Assembly: GCA_947500295.1 (NCBI GenBank)
Contig: CANMRM010000002.1
Location: forward strand, 186,001 to 250,000
DNA: 64,000 bases
Reading direction: 5' to 3'
DNA from: an uncultured Kordiimonas sp.
Lineage (GTDB): Bacteria > Pseudomonadota > Alphaproteobacteria > Sphingomonadales > Kordiimonadaceae
Made by a program: the position numbers and the translations under genes. The notes below the pieces were generated by a model that saw only the letters and a list, made by a program, of their open reading frames with translations, did no database searches and was not told where the DNA came from. Shown in pieces: positions 54,217 to 64,000 of this stretch (position 1 is the first letter of the stretch; the number at the start of each line of letters is the position of its first letter).

Positions 54217-54507
54217 TTACCAGCTCTGGAAATGCTCTATCCAGCATTCGGCAATGTATTTTTCCATACCTGCCGGGATGAAAGCCTTGGCCCAGTTTTC
54301 GCCGGCAAAGCGTCGCACATCGTCTTCGCTTTCCCAGACGGATATCATGGCATAGTCATCAGGGTTCCACTGTGTCGGGCGGTAAATCTTGACTGACTGC
54401 AGACCAGCCGCACCCTCGACCGCACCTACAGAAATTGTCTCGAACTTCCGTTCAAATTCTTCCCTAAGATCGGCGAACACCCGGACACGAAAAAATCTGA
54501 CAATCAT
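54217..54507 (-). CDS. Antibiotic biosynthesis monooxygenase (ABM) domain protein
   Basis: A 96-residue dimeric alpha/beta ferredoxin-like fold protein: RFFRVRVFADLREEFERK, SVKIYRPTQWNPDDYAMISVW and the SWESED-like region. Family members include quinol and heme monooxygenases, but many have no known reaction. Start ATG 54507 preferred; an upstream ATG seven codons earlier is possible. It lies 33 bases downstream of guaA. Confidence 0.78.
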   Translation of the reverse strand: MIVRFFRVRVFADLREEFERKFETISVGAVEGAAGLQSVKIYRPTQWNPDDYAMISVWESEDDVRRFAGENWAKAFIPAGMEKYIAECWIEHFQSW

Positions 54508-54540
54508 TGACAGGTCTCTCTCCAACATGCCTGAAAGGCA

Positions 54541-56088
54541 TTATTCCCACTCAATGGTTCCCGGCGGTTTTGAAGTGACGTCATAAACCACCCTGTTAAT
54601 GCCCCGTACTTCGTTGATAATACGGGTTGCAACCCGGCCGAGGAATTCATGCGGAAACGGATAGTAGTCTGCCGTCATGCCATCTGTGGAATTCACTGCA
54701 CGAATGGCGCAGACGTGATCATAGGTCCTGGCATCCCCCATCACACCCACAGTCTTCACGGGCAACAACACGGCAAATGCCTGCCAAATGCTGTCGTAAA
54801 GCCCCTCATTGCGGATCTCCTCAAGGTAAATAGCGTCTGCTTTCCTGAGAATATCGGCTTTTTCGCGGGTAATTTCCCCCGGGATGCGAATTGCAAGACC
54901 CGGTCCTGGAAACGGATGGCGGCCAACAAAGTCTTCATGGAGACCAAGCTCACGGCCAAGATCTCGTACTTCATCCTTGAACAGTTCCCGCAGTGGCTCC
55001 ACGAGGTCCATGTTCATACGCTCCGGCAAGCCACCCACATTGTGGTGCGATTTGATGGTCACGGACGGACCACCAATGAAAGATACACTCTCGATCACGT
55101 CAGGGTACAGTGTGCCCTGCGCAAGGAAATCGGCACCCCCAACGTTTCTGGCTTCTTCTTCAAAAACATCGATAAAGAGCTTCCCGATGGTTTTGCGTTT
55201 CACTTCGGGGTCGGTTACCCCTTCCAGCGATCCAAGAAACAGGTCAGAAGCGTCCCGGTGCACAAGATTGATGTTGTAGTGCTCCCGAAAGAGGCTCACC
55301 ACCTGATCGCTTTCACCCTGGCGCATCAGGCCATGGTCGACATACACACAGGTCAACTGGTCGCCGATAGCTTCGTGAATAAGCACAGCAACAACCGAGC
55401 TATCAACCCCACCCGACAAACCGCAGATCACACGACCTTCGCCAACCTGTTCACGAATTTCCCGGATCTTGGTTTCCCGGAAGCTGGCCATTGTCCACTC
55501 ACCGCTGCATCCGCAAATATTAAGCACAAAGTTCTCAAGCAACTGCGCACCATGAGGCGTATGCACGACCTCAGGGTGAAATTGAACGCCGTAAAGCTGG
55601 CGGTCATCGTTGGCGATGGCAGCAAATGGTGCGCCATCACTCGTCGCAACAATAGAAAAACCATCAGGCAGTGCATCCACATGATCACCGTGGCTCATCC
55701 AGACCTGCTCACGGTCTCCTTCCGACCAAACGCCTTCGAATAGACGACAGCCCTTTTTTACATCAACAAAGGCGCGCCCAAATTCCTGGTGATCTGAAGA
55801 TGTAACGCTTCCGCCGAGCTGTTGGACCATAGTTTGCTGGCCATAGCATATGCCGAGAATTGGCAAACCCATATCGAACAGGCGTTGCGGCGCGCGCGGT
55901 GTATCGGAGTGAGTTACGCTTGCCGGACCACCTGAGAGGATCACGCCAGCTGCGCCAAATCCATCCAGAATCTCATCTGCCTTGTTGAAGGGCACGATTT
56001 CGCAATAAACGCCGGCCTCCCGAACTCGACGGGCGATCAGTTGGGTTACCTGTGAACCAAAATCGATGATGAGTATATTATCGCTCAT
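54541..56088 (-). CDS. guaA: GMP synthase (glutamine-hydrolysing)
   Basis: Converts XMP to GMP with ATP and glutamine. 515 residues: class I amidotransferase with Cys in GICYGQQ and His/Glu in [11 protein letters not shown]-PPase domain with the PP-loop [10 protein letters not shown]; dimerisation domain ending [11 protein letters not shown] start. It faces the same way as aspS; a palindromic terminator separates the two. Confidence 0.98.
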   Translation of the reverse strand: MSDNILIIDFGSQVTQLIARRVREAGVYCEIVPFNKADEILDGFGAAGVILSGGPASVTHSDTPRAPQRLFDMGLPILGICYGQQTMVQQLGGSVTSSDHQEFGRAFVDVKKGCRLFEGVWSEGDREQVWMSHGDHVDALPDGFSIVATSDGAPFAAIANDDRQLYGVQFHPEVVHTPHGAQLLENFVLNICGCSGEWTMASFRETKIREIREQVGEGRVICGLSGGVDSSVVAVLIHEAIGDQLTCVYVDHGLMRQGESDQVVSLFREHYNINLVHRDASDLFLGSLEGVTDPEVKRKTIGKLFIDVFEEEARNVGGADFLAQGTLYPDVIESVSFIGGPSVTIKSHHNVGGLPERMNMDLVEPLRELFKDEVRDLGRELGLHEDFVGRHPFPGPGLAIRIPGEITREKADILRKADAIYLEEIRNEGLYDSIWQAFAVLLPVKTVGVMGDARTYDHVCAIRAVNSTDGMTADYYPFPHEFLGRVATRIINEVRGINRVVYDVTSKPPGTIEWE

Positions 56089-56127
56089 TGGCGGTGTCCT
56101 TACGTCTGGTGCTAGTAGTCCTAAAGC

Positions 56128-56153
56128 AAAATGGAGCCGCGCGGCTCCATTTT
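56128..56153 (-). terminator. Palindromic terminator after aspS
   Basis: Perfect 26-base palindrome AAAATGGAGCC-GCGC-GGCTCCATTTT between aspS and guaA. The stem ends in a short T-run on both strands, so it may be bidirectional. Confidence 0.75.
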
Positions 56154-56161
56154 CTCATGAT

Positions 56162-57946
56162 TTATTCATCGTCCTTTTTTGGGGGCTCGACCGTACGAAT
56201 GTGGAGCTCGCGTAGTTGCTTGGGCTGCACATCGCTTGGCGCTCCCATCATCAGGTCTTCGGCCTTCTGGTTCATCGGGAACAAAATAACCTCCCGAATG
56301 TTTGGCTCGTCGGCAAGCAACATTACCATGCGGTCAACACCCGGCGCGAGACCACCGTGCGGAGGCGCACCGTACTTGAAAGCGTTCAGCATGCCACCAA
56401 ATTCGGCTTCAACTGTCGACTCGTCATATCCGGCAATACCAAAGGCCTTGATCATAATATCCGGACGGTGGTTCCGGATGGCACCTGACGAAAGTTCGAT
56501 GCCGTTGCATACGATGTCATACTGGTATGCAAGCACATCCAGTGGGTCCTTCGTTTCCAAAGCTTCCATGCCGCCTTGTGGCATGGAGAACGGGTTATGC
56601 GAGAAATCGATGCGCTTTTCGTCCTCATCATACTCAAACATCGGATAATCGACGATCCAGCAAAACTTGAACTCGCCATCAGAAATAAGCTCGAGGTCTT
56701 CACCAACCTTGGTGCGCGCAACGCCAGCGAGCTTCGCCGCACCAGCTTCCTTGTCACAGGCAAAGAAGACGCCATCGTTGGCACCGAGACCCAGGTCATC
56801 AAGCAATGCTTTTGTGGCTTCTTCGCCAAGGTTCTTGGCAATTGGGCCGCCAGGCACACCTTCCTTGATATTGATGTACCCAAGTCCCGCAAAACCTTCT
56901 TTTTTCGCCCAGTCGTTTGTGCTGTCAAAGAAACGTCGTGACTTGAGCCCGGCGCCGGGCGCCGGGATCGCGCGAACAACCGAACCGTTTTCAACCATGC
57001 TGGCAAAAATGCCAAACCCGGAGCCACGGAAGTGTTCCGTCACGTCCTTGATTTCGATGGGGTTGCGCAGGTCTGGTTTGTCGTTGCCGTATTTGAGCAT
57101 CGACTCTTTAAATGGAATACGCGGGAATGGCGCCTCGGTAACCTTTTTGTCCGAAAACTTTTTGAAGACATTGACAAGAACCGGCTCAATTGCCGCGAAA
57201 ACGTCTTCTTGCGTGACAAAGCTCATTTCAACATCAAGCTGGTAAAATTCGCCCGGGCTTCGGTCTGCGCGCGCGTCCTCGTCCCGGAAACATGGCGCAA
57301 TCTGGAAATAACGATCAAAACCGGAAACCATGATCAATTGTTTGAACTGTTGAGGAGCCTGCGGCAAAGCGTAAAATTTCCCCGGGTGCTGGCGGGCCGG
57401 CACCAGAAAATCTCGCGCGCCCTCAGGGCTGGAGGCCGTTAGAATGGGTGTCTGGAATTCGTTGAAACCCTGCCCTGTCATTTCTGACCGCAACTCCGAG
57501 ATCACCTTTGATCGCAACAAAATATTGTTGTGGATGCGTTCCCGCCGCAAGTCCAGAAAGCGGTACTTCAACCGGACATCTTCCGGATACTCGGTATCGC
57601 CAAATACAGGTAGAGGAAGCTCACCTGCAGCGGACAGTACTTCCATCTCATCCACATACACTTCAACATCACCGGTCGCGAGGTCAGGATTGACTGTTTC
57701 CTCGCTACGAGCTTTGACACGCCCATCGATACGAATAACACTTTCCGCACGCACGGCTTCCGCTTCCGCGAAACAGGCGCTGTCGACGTCAAACACGAGC
57801 TGGGTCACGCCGAAATTGTCGCGCAGGTCAATAAACAAGAGGCCACCGTGGTCGCGTTTCCTGTGAACCCAACCAGATAGGCGAACGGTTTCACCAACGT
57901 CCGCGCTGCGCAGACCAGAACAGTTATGTGAACGATATTCGTGCAT
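56162..57946 (-). CDS. aspS: Aspartyl-tRNA synthetase (bacterial type)
   Basis: Class II synthetase of 594 residues with an N-terminal OB fold ([18 protein letters not shown]), motif 2 [17 protein letters not shown], the bacterial GAD insertion and motif 3 [13 protein letters not shown]. Whether it also charges tRNA-Asn is not visible here, because no asnS or gatCAB gene is in the window. ATG with AGGA upstream. A TTGACA element (58029-58024) in the divergent gap with rnd is a possible -35, without a clear -10. Confidence 0.98.
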   Translation of the reverse strand: MHEYRSHNCSGLRSADVGETVRLSGWVHRKRDHGGLLFIDLRDNFGVTQLVFDVDSACFAEAEAVRAESVIRIDGRVKARSEETVNPDLATGDVEVYVDEMEVLSAAGELPLPVFGDTEYPEDVRLKYRFLDLRRERIHNNILLRSKVISELRSEMTGQGFNEFQTPILTASSPEGARDFLVPARQHPGKFYALPQAPQQFKQLIMVSGFDRYFQIAPCFRDEDARADRSPGEFYQLDVEMSFVTQEDVFAAIEPVLVNVFKKFSDKKVTEAPFPRIPFKESMLKYGNDKPDLRNPIEIKDVTEHFRGSGFGIFASMVENGSVVRAIPAPGAGLKSRRFFDSTNDWAKKEGFAGLGYINIKEGVPGGPIAKNLGEEATKALLDDLGLGANDGVFFACDKEAGAAKLAGVARTKVGEDLELISDGEFKFCWIVDYPMFEYDEDEKRIDFSHNPFSMPQGGMEALETKDPLDVLAYQYDIVCNGIELSSGAIRNHRPDIMIKAFGIAGYDESTVEAEFGGMLNAFKYGAPPHGGLAPGVDRMVMLLADEPNIREVILFPMNQKAEDLMMGAPSDVQPKQLRELHIRTVEPPKKDDE

Positions 57947-58114
57947 GATATCCTACGTTTCTTGATTTCAAGCGTGAGAAAACTCACAAATTTTGGCCGG
58001 AAAAGCGCATGAAATCCGACGCTTGTCAAGACCGCAGGCTTGGAATGCAACAGAAAGCGTGACGTTGGCTGATTAACTGTGTATTAGAGGCGCCAAACAA
58101 TAACGGAAGATGGC

Positions 58115-59272
58115 ATGCAGCCGATCACAACTACTCAAGACCTCGTCGCTCTCTGCGACCGTTTAAAATCAGCCGAATTCGTCACAGTCGATACCGAGTT
58201 TCTTCGGGACAACAGCTATTATTCCAAGCTGTGCCTGATCCAGATCGCAGACGACGAAAGCGCAGCCGCGATTGACCCTCTCGCCGAGGGCATAGATCTA
58301 AGCTCCTTTTTTGAACTGATGGCTGACACGAATGTCATGAAAGTGCTGCACGCCTGCAGGCAGGATCTGGAGATTTTTGTCAATATGGTTGGCAAGCTCC
58401 CCACGCCGATTTTTGATACCCAAGTCGCAGCCATGGTGTGCGGGTTTGGCGATTCGGTCGGATATGAGACTCTGGTGAACAAACTCGCCAGTGGCCAGCT
58501 GGACAAGTCGGCCCGTTATACCGACTGGTCCAAAAGACCGCTGACTGACGCTCAACTTTCCTATGCGCTTGGCGATGTCACCTACTTGCGCACGATATAC
58601 CGCAAACTCAAAAAAGAGCTTGAAAAAACGGACCGCGAAAGCTGGGTTGAAGAAGAATTAGCACCTCTTAAGGATACATCCATTTACGTTGTTGATCCAA
58701 AAGAGGCCTGGCAGCGGCTTAAAGTCAGAACCAACAAGCCCAGGTTTCTTGGCGTACTCAAGTGTCTCGCGGAATGGCGGGAAGTCGAGGCGCAGCAGCG
58801 TGACATTCCGCGAAATCGCGTGGCAAAAGATGAGACACTCTTCGAGATCGCTGCCCATCCCCCGAAAGATACCAAACAGCTAGACAGAATTAGGGGTGTT
58901 CCAAACGGCTTCAGCCGCTCTCGCGCCGGGAAAACGCTTATGGACGCACTCCAAAAGGGTCTGAGTTTGCCTGAAAGCGAATTGCCAAAAATCGCCAGAG
59001 CCAAGCCACGCCCTGCAACACCGCCTATGGCCGATTTGCTGAAGGTTCTCTTGAAAATCAAGTGCGAACAAGCCCGTGTTGCAACGCGCATGGTTGCCAG
59101 TGCGCAAGAGCTGGAGGCCTGGGCCGCTGAACCCAACAAAACCGACTTGCGCGCTTTGCATGGATGGCGGAACGATATTTTTGGCAACGACGCTCGCAAA
59201 CTGATGAAGGGTGATCTGGCTCTGACGGCAAATCGCGGCAATATTGAAGTTGTGGAGCTCGAAGAAGAGTAA
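58115..59272 (+). CDS. rnd: Ribonuclease D
   Basis: 3'-5' exonuclease in tRNA maturation. 385 residues: DEDD nuclease domain (TVDTEFLRDN, VLHACRQDLEIF, SYALGDVTYL) followed by an HRDC domain and a second partial HRDC-like region at the C-terminus. Divergent from aspS and convergent with ppx, 28 bases apart. GGAAG lies six bases before the ATG. Confidence 0.95.
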   Translation: MQPITTTQDLVALCDRLKSAEFVTVDTEFLRDNSYYSKLCLIQIADDESAAAIDPLAEGIDLSSFFELMADTNVMKVLHACRQDLEIFVNMVGKLPTPIFDTQVAAMVCGFGDSVGYETLVNKLASGQLDKSARYTDWSKRPLTDAQLSYALGDVTYLRTIYRKLKKELEKTDRESWVEEELAPLKDTSIYVVDPKEAWQRLKVRTNKPRFLGVLKCLAEWREVEAQQRDIPRNRVAKDETLFEIAAHPPKDTKQLDRIRGVPNGFSRSRAGKTLMDALQKGLSLPESELPKIARAKPRPATPPMADLLKVLLKIKCEQARVATRMVASAQELEAWAAEPNKTDLRALHGWRNDIFGNDARKLMKGDLALTANRGNIEVVELEEE

Positions 59273-59300
59273 ACCAGTCAGAACGCGGGACCACGTAAAT

Positions 59301-60827
59301 CTAGCCGACAGACGTATCATCCAGTTCCGGCGGAAACTCGATTGCCGACGTCCGCCCCATCAGCTGGCCAAGCTGCGACAATCGTTTTTCAACGACTTCA
59401 TTTGCAATGTCACGATAGCTGGACGGAACACCCAGCCATAACTTGCTTTTAGTCACTCGCAGCTGAGATACCATCAGTGCGCTGGCCGTACCGCCAGAAA
59501 TCCGCTGGGCAAGACGCAGTGCCGCTCCCATCATGCGGGCTTCAAGAATATCATTGATCTTCAAAAGCGTTAGAATGTGGGAAATATGGGGAGCATCGAT
59601 AGGTGCGCCGTAAGCCTGATTAAGGGCAACCGCAATATAGGCCCGTTCTTCATGCGTTATCCCGACAAAATTGCCATGCAGAATGGATTCCACCGCTTTT
59701 TCAGCTCTGAAATCAGGGTGACCACGCCAGGCAATGTCTCCCAGCAGGCATATGGCCATATGAAGCTGTCGGCGTTTCGGTACCTGCTGCGATGAGGATC
59801 TGAAAAGCGGCCTGCTCCAGTCAAAAATAACGTCCGCGTGCTCGGCAAAACGGCAGCGCTCTTCAGCGAGCACCCGGCAGATATGAAGAAACGGGTCTTC
59901 GCGGCGGTCCTCAGGTGACAGGGCGTCAAAGATCAGCCCCTCCCGCAAGCCGTAGCTGGACAAAACGCCGTTTTTTGCCTGGATAGCTGTCAACAGCTCC
60001 TGCAGAATAATCGCAGCTACAGGCAGCACCTGGAGCCGCCTGAAGGGCAAGCTGCTGCCAAAAGGAATATTGCTGGGTTCAAGGTGGCTAAGTCGTTTGC
60101 AATAGCTCACCAGTTCGCTCCTGCGACAGGCATATCCGTGCAGGATTGGCAACGGATTGGACTTCTCCCGCATCATGAGCTTGGCAATGTTACGCCACGA
60201 CCCTCCAACCATATAGAGGTTTTGCCCGTTCACTTCTGGCAGCCAGTCAATTGCAGCGAATTGCTCCCGAAGATACGCCCGTATCCGCCTGGGTTTGTTG
60301 CCAAACTTGCTGATGAGGCGCAACGGGCCGAGAGGCAGGCTCAGCGTCTTCAGCACTTCACCGCCCTGCACCCTGGCAAGTTCCAGTGACCCGCCGCCAA
60401 GGTCTCCGACCAGCCCCAACGCGTCAGGTTGACCGGAAAGCACACCAAGAGCAGAGAGGCGGCCCTCTTCCCCGCCTTCAATCACATTGATGTCGAAACC
60501 GGTTTCCTGTCGCACGCGCTTGACGAATTTTTTACCGTTCTTGGCGTCCCTTACAGCTGCGGTGGCAACGATACGAACTTCCTGGACCTGCATTTGCTCG
60601 CACAAGGCTTTAAACCGACGCAAGGTGGACATCGCCATCTCAATGGCATCTTCCCCCATTTTTCCGGTGCGACCGACATCCGCGCCAAGGCCACACATTA
60701 ACTTTTCATTGAAAATGGGTGAAGGGACACGTGTCCTTCCGGAAAACACAACCAGTCGGACAGAGTTGGAGCCAATATCAATAACCGCCAGATAGGCTTG
60801 ACGATCAACATTGCGTTCAAACGGCAT
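59301..60827 (-). CDS. ppx: Exopolyphosphatase (Ppx/GppA family)
   Basis: Degrades inorganic polyphosphate from the ends or hydrolyses pppGpp. 508 residues with ASKHA phosphatase motifs VIDIGSNSVRLVVF and GLVGDLGGGSLELA, followed by an HD-like C-terminal region. It starts immediately after ppk1 (TAG-ATG with no gap), so synthesis and breakdown of polyphosphate are co-expressed. Confidence 0.94.
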   Translation of the reverse strand: MPFERNVDRQAYLAVIDIGSNSVRLVVFSGRTRVPSPIFNEKLMCGLGADVGRTGKMGEDAIEMAMSTLRRFKALCEQMQVQEVRIVATAAVRDAKNGKKFVKRVRQETGFDINVIEGGEEGRLSALGVLSGQPDALGLVGDLGGGSLELARVQGGEVLKTLSLPLGPLRLISKFGNKPRRIRAYLREQFAAIDWLPEVNGQNLYMVGGSWRNIAKLMMREKSNPLPILHGYACRRSELVSYCKRLSHLEPSNIPFGSSLPFRRLQVLPVAAIILQELLTAIQAKNGVLSSYGLREGLIFDALSPEDRREDPFLHICRVLAEERCRFAEHADVIFDWSRPLFRSSSQQVPKRRQLHMAICLLGDIAWRGHPDFRAEKAVESILHGNFVGITHEERAYIAVALNQAYGAPIDAPHISHILTLLKINDILEARMMGAALRLAQRISGGTASALMVSQLRVTKSKLWLGVPSSYRDIANEVVEKRLSQLGQLMGRTSAIEFPPELDDTSVG

Positions 60828-63038
60828 CTAGTCGGCATCCTGTCCATAGACGATCAGGGGTGCAATCGGTGCGCTGTCTCCAATCGCTGTTCCCCGCCCC
60901 GAAAGCGACGAATTGTTCATGAAATAGTGATGGGCAATAAAGGACTCAGCATCATCGGATGGCTGATACTTCGCAAACGAGCCGTCTGGGTTCATCACCC
61001 ATGTTTGCTCTGTATCCTTCAGGTTAGCGGCCATCACTTGCCCCATGATCTGATCATGAACAGTGGGGTTTTCGATCGGCACCAGCGTTTCAACACGGCG
61101 ATCGAAATTACGAGGCATCCAGTCCGCTGACGAAATATATACTTTTGCCTGCCGGGACGGGAGTCCATGACCGTTGCCAAAGCAGCAAATGCGCGCATGT
61201 TCCAGAAACCGCCCGACGATTGAACGAACGCGAATATTCTCGCTCAAGCCCTTGATGCCCGGCCTTAAGGTGCAGATACCCCGAATAATCAGGTCAATCT
61301 GAACACCGTTCTGCGATGCTTCATAGAGCTTGTCGATGATCTTGCTGTCGAGCAACGAGTTCAGTTTTACCCATATGGCTGCCGGTTTTCCCTCTCGCGC
61401 GAACTCAATTTCCCTGTCGATCAGCTCTTTCAGATGGCCCCGCAGGTTGAACGGCGACAAGACGAGTTTCTCCAGCCCGACAGGCTCAACATACCCGGTC
61501 AGGTAGTTGAACATTTTGTTGGCGTCTCGTGCGAGCGCACTGTCTGCAGTAAAAAACGACAGATCTGTGTATATGCGTGCCGTAATCGGGTGATAGTTCC
61601 CGGTCCCGAAGTGCATGTAGCTCTTCAGCTTACCCTTCTCCCGCCGGACAACCATGGAAACCTTGCCGTGCGTTTTCAGCTCAATGAAACCGAACACCAC
61701 ATGCACACCCGCCCGCTCCAGGTCGCGTGCCCATTTAATGTTCTGTTCTTCGTCAAACCGGGCCTTCAACTCAACAACCGCTGTGACGGACTTGCCGGCT
61801 TCCGCAGCTTCAATGAGTGCTCTAATGATCTGGGACTGGGACCCGGCTCGATACAGTGTTTGCTTGATGGCAACAACGTCCGGGTCTCTGGCGGCCTGAC
61901 GCAAAAACAGGTGAACAACTTCAAACGATTCGTAAGGATGATGAACGACAAAATCCTTTGCAGCGATCGCCTTGAAGATGTCTCCGCTGAAATCGCGCAT
62001 ACGCTCCGGATAGCGAGGATTGTAGGGGTTGAACACCAGGTCTGGTCTGTCATCCACAATCAGTTGATTGGTTTCGTTAACACCAAGAATGCCCTGCACG
62101 ATAACGACGGCGTCATCGTCGGCGCCAAGCCTCGTAACTATGCTTTTTCGCAGGCTTTTGGGCATCGCCGCTTCGACCTTCAATCGAATGGCTCTGCCCC
62201 GTTTGCGGCGCTTCAGCGCACTTTCAAAAACCCGAACCAAATCTTCGGCTTCTTCTTCAATCTCGATGTCGCTGTCGCGTATTATGCGAAAAACACCGCT
62301 TCCCTTGACCTTGTAACCGGGAAACAAAACGTCCGGAAACATGCCGATAACACGTTCGATCGAGATAAATCGAACGCTCTCAGTGCTCGGCAGCCTTATG
62401 AAACGCTGCAAATGACTGGGTACCGGCAACAGGGCCACCATTGCTTCACCGTCACTCTCGCGCTTTAGCGAAAGCGCCATGGTGAAACCCAAGTTGGGAA
62501 TAAACGGAAACGGATGAGCCGGGTCAACGGCGATGGGTGTCAGAACCGGCAGGATATTGTCGAGAAAATATGACTTGATCCAGTCAAATTCCTCGCCCGA
62601 GACCTCTTCACGGTCAAGGACAAAGACATCTTCTTTTCGCATCTCTTTCTTTAGAGAAGCCCATACTTCTTGCTGCTTCGCCATCAACTCCTCGGCCACC
62701 TCGTTGACCTGCTTGAGTTGTTGCATTGGCGTGAGGCCATCATCCGAAAGAACTTCAATACCGGCGTCACACTGCCCACGCAGGCCAGCAACACGAACCA
62801 TGTAGAATTCGTCAAGGTTATTGCCCGAAATCGAGAGAAACCTTACTCTTTCCAGCAACGGGTGGCGCTTATTGTCGGCCTCTTCCAGCACACGCATGTT
62901 GAACTGCAACCAACTCAGCTCACGGTTCAGGTACCGATCTGTGGGTTGAGTTTGGGCTATCTGCTTCTTGATTGCAGCGCGGCTATCAAGGCCGGCGCAC
63001 GCTGAAGCTGACTCATTGTTTTTGTTGCTGGCGGCCAT
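60828..63038 (-). CDS. ppk1: Polyphosphate kinase 1
   Basis: Reversibly makes polyphosphate from ATP. 736 residues with N, H, C1 and C2 domains. The autophosphorylated His is in [10 protein letters not shown] near residue 466, and [11 protein letters not shown] and a second conserved His in GSRF-like [13 protein letters not shown] segments are seen. ATG start at 63038. Second in the order hdaA-ppk1-ppx. Confidence 0.97.
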   Translation of the reverse strand: MAASNKNNESASACAGLDSRAAIKKQIAQTQPTDRYLNRELSWLQFNMRVLEEADNKRHPLLERVRFLSISGNNLDEFYMVRVAGLRGQCDAGIEVLSDDGLTPMQQLKQVNEVAEELMAKQQEVWASLKKEMRKEDVFVLDREEVSGEEFDWIKSYFLDNILPVLTPIAVDPAHPFPFIPNLGFTMALSLKRESDGEAMVALLPVPSHLQRFIRLPSTESVRFISIERVIGMFPDVLFPGYKVKGSGVFRIIRDSDIEIEEEAEDLVRVFESALKRRKRGRAIRLKVEAAMPKSLRKSIVTRLGADDDAVVIVQGILGVNETNQLIVDDRPDLVFNPYNPRYPERMRDFSGDIFKAIAAKDFVVHHPYESFEVVHLFLRQAARDPDVVAIKQTLYRAGSQSQIIRALIEAAEAGKSVTAVVELKARFDEEQNIKWARDLERAGVHVVFGFIELKTHGKVSMVVRREKGKLKSYMHFGTGNYHPITARIYTDLSFFTADSALARDANKMFNYLTGYVEPVGLEKLVLSPFNLRGHLKELIDREIEFAREGKPAAIWVKLNSLLDSKIIDKLYEASQNGVQIDLIIRGICTLRPGIKGLSENIRVRSIVGRFLEHARICCFGNGHGLPSRQAKVYISSADWMPRNFDRRVETLVPIENPTVHDQIMGQVMAANLKDTEQTWVMNPDGSFAKYQPSDDAESFIAHHYFMNNSSLSGRGTAIGDSAPIAPLIVYGQDAD

Positions 63039-63187
63039 TTCACCTCTGCTCCATCAAGTCATTATTTGACGTAAATTTCCCATGGATTACAAGGGCTTTG
63101 TTACAATTCATCGAGCGGTAACCGGCCAAAGATTCTCAAGCAACATCAACCGGGAAAGAATGAAAACCATCCTCGACATTCAACTTG

Positions 63188-63874
63188 CTAAGGCAGGTCT
63201 TCCAGTTCGTCCAAACATCGTTTTGCCAACGGTTTGGTGATTTTCCGACGCTCAGCCAAAGCAATGCGATCCATCGAATCTGCGAGCAAGACAGTAGCAG
63301 CAAAAGAGCGAGGCATGCGCTCTACAATATAATCCACTACTTCAATATTGACCTGTAACTGCCTATCTGAAAATAGTTTTATTAAAAGAACTTTGATCAA
63401 ATCATCATCTGGCTGCTGAATACTGGCAATTGGAACAGTGCCCATCCTTGACCGCAAATCAGGCAGTTTTCGTCGCCACTGAGTTGGCGGGTCCACGTCG
63501 GCTACCAGAATATCGGCCTTTTTCTCCTTGGCCCAGTTGAAAGCATGAAAAAGAAACGAATCCGAATAGGCGTGAACATTTCCTTGTGCCAGTTGATTAA
63601 CGTCATCAATGAAATAGTGTCGGCCGGTCTCCAGCGACGACAAGTCCGCGTCTGGGACAAGCTCCTGAGCATTTACCGTTTGCGCCCACCCTCGCAACAA
63701 ATGGGATTTACCGGCGCCCCTAGGCCCTACTATCGCACCGAAGTGCGCGCCAGACTGAGGCCATTCTTCAACAAAATGATAGGCGTCTGCATTGGAACTC
63801 GAAACCACATAGTCAGTCAGGTCAAAGCTGACAGGGTGCTTCAGGTCAAGCGGGATTTGCTTTGTTCGCACCAT
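63188..63874 (-). CDS. hdaA: DnaA-inactivating protein HdaA
   Basis: A 228-residue AAA+ protein related to the DnaA ATPase domain; with the sliding clamp it promotes hydrolysis of DnaA-bound ATP after initiation. P-loop-like GPRGAGKSH near 49-57, Walker B YFIDDVNQL, a sensor-like region and an N-terminal clamp-type QIPLDLKHP (like QL[SP]LP). The ATG overlaps the stop of the upstream transporter by one base. It lies 149 bases before ppk1. Confidence 0.94.
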   Translation of the reverse strand: MVRTKQIPLDLKHPVSFDLTDYVVSSSNADAYHFVEEWPQSGAHFGAIVGPRGAGKSHLLRGWAQTVNAQELVPDADLSSLETGRHYFIDDVNQLAQGNVHAYSDSFLFHAFNWAKEKKADILVADVDPPTQWRRKLPDLRSRMGTVPIASIQQPDDDLIKVLLIKLFSDRQLQVNIEVVDYIVERMPRSFAATVLLADSMDRIALAERRKITKPLAKRCLDELEDLP

Positions 63875-64000
63875 TATTCTGTTTTTTCCGTTTCATCAAC
63901 AGAGAGGTCGTCTGCGCCACCGCCGACGGGCACAGCCTCAGCCGTTTGCCCCTCGTGATCTTGATAATGTTCAAGATATCTATCGATCCAGAAACGCACA
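63874..64000 (-). CDS. AI-2E family transporter (PerM-like), C-terminal fragment
   Basis: The last 41 codons of a gene running off the window end. The tail begins RFWIDRYLEHYQ and continues as a polar, acidic region, which fits the end of PerM/AI-2E family permeases that usually precede hdaA in alphaproteobacteria. The stop overlaps the hdaA ATG by one base (TAATG). The family call rests on this tail and context only. Confidence 0.6.
   Translation of the reverse strand, partial: VRFWIDRYLEHYQDHEGQTAEAVPVGGGADDLSVDETEKTE

Noticed and set aside
54649-55743. 364-residue plus-strand open frame inside guaA
   Set aside because: Antisense shadow of guaA; codon use and lack of a ribosome site do not support it.
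61434-62468. 344-residue plus-strand open frame inside ppk1
   Set aside because: Antisense to a highly conserved gene, with no ribosome site and no recognisable domain.

Overview
This window looks like a chromosome segment of a free-living, probably marine alphaproteobacterium. The evidence is an HdaA-type DnaA regulator next to ppk1, ppx, rnd and aspS, a COX15-type heme A synthase, a PuuD-type membrane protein, an NDUFAF6-like protein and a TonB-dependent receptor. The order or genus cannot be fixed from this sequence; Kordiimonadales or a relative is only a guess. No insertion sequence, prophage, integrase, rRNA operon or CRISPR array was seen, and two tRNA genes are present.

Layout. 1-5.1 kb: a minus-strand run of mltB, rlpA (cell wall), a D-Ala-D-Ala carboxypeptidase, tmk, holB and the start of metG. 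5.3-9.2 kb: tRNA-Lys, then the minus-strand run coaD, cyclophilin, cupin, queA, tgt, which ends in queuosine tRNA modification. 9.3-16.7 kb: LysE exporter, gyrA, tRNA-Ser, tag, YciI, a TetR regulator with paired operators, an ACT protein, a GST, and an SDR/VTT pair. 17.5-19.6 kb: a nitrogen module, glnK-amtB, behind a sigma-54 promoter and an NtrC-like inverted repeat. 19.7-26 kb: a di-iron ferritin-like protein, a secreted DUF4932-like protein, a DksA-like protein, chorismate mutase, a TPR lipoprotein, a small gene behind phased A-tracts, an NDUFAF6-like protein and a PuuD-like membrane protein. 26-31.7 kb: TonB-dependent receptor, gamma-carbonic anhydrase, argC, motA.

31.8-40.3 kb is a mixed block: redoxin and DsbD (periplasmic redox), an M28 peptidase, a CHMI-like protein, a DUF4399 protein, two glycosyltransferases, a peptide deformylase-like protein that has lost metal ligands, and a DoxX protein. 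40.4-47.7 kb: rplM-rpsI, a beta-propeller protein, an MDR oxidoreductase, ctaA-cutA, and an NMT1/THI5-type ABC importer. 47.8-64 kb is mostly core: YfgM-like, bamB and der; panB; an acyltransferase; guaA; aspS; rnd; ppx; ppk1; hdaA; and the end of an AI-2E family transporter.

Most of the window is ordinary housekeeping. The parts most worth a second look are: (1) the locus at 23.72-24.16 kb, where about nine helically phased A/T-tracts and a perfect inverted repeat precede a 60-residue gene whose two ends encode the same VDIQ motif; (2) the deformylase-like protein at 37.9 kb with a His/Cys tail; (3) the di-iron protein at 19.7 kb, which keeps a full ligand set but has no known substrate; and (4) the regulatory sites of the TetR and glnK loci. 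No complete new multi-gene system could be demonstrated.
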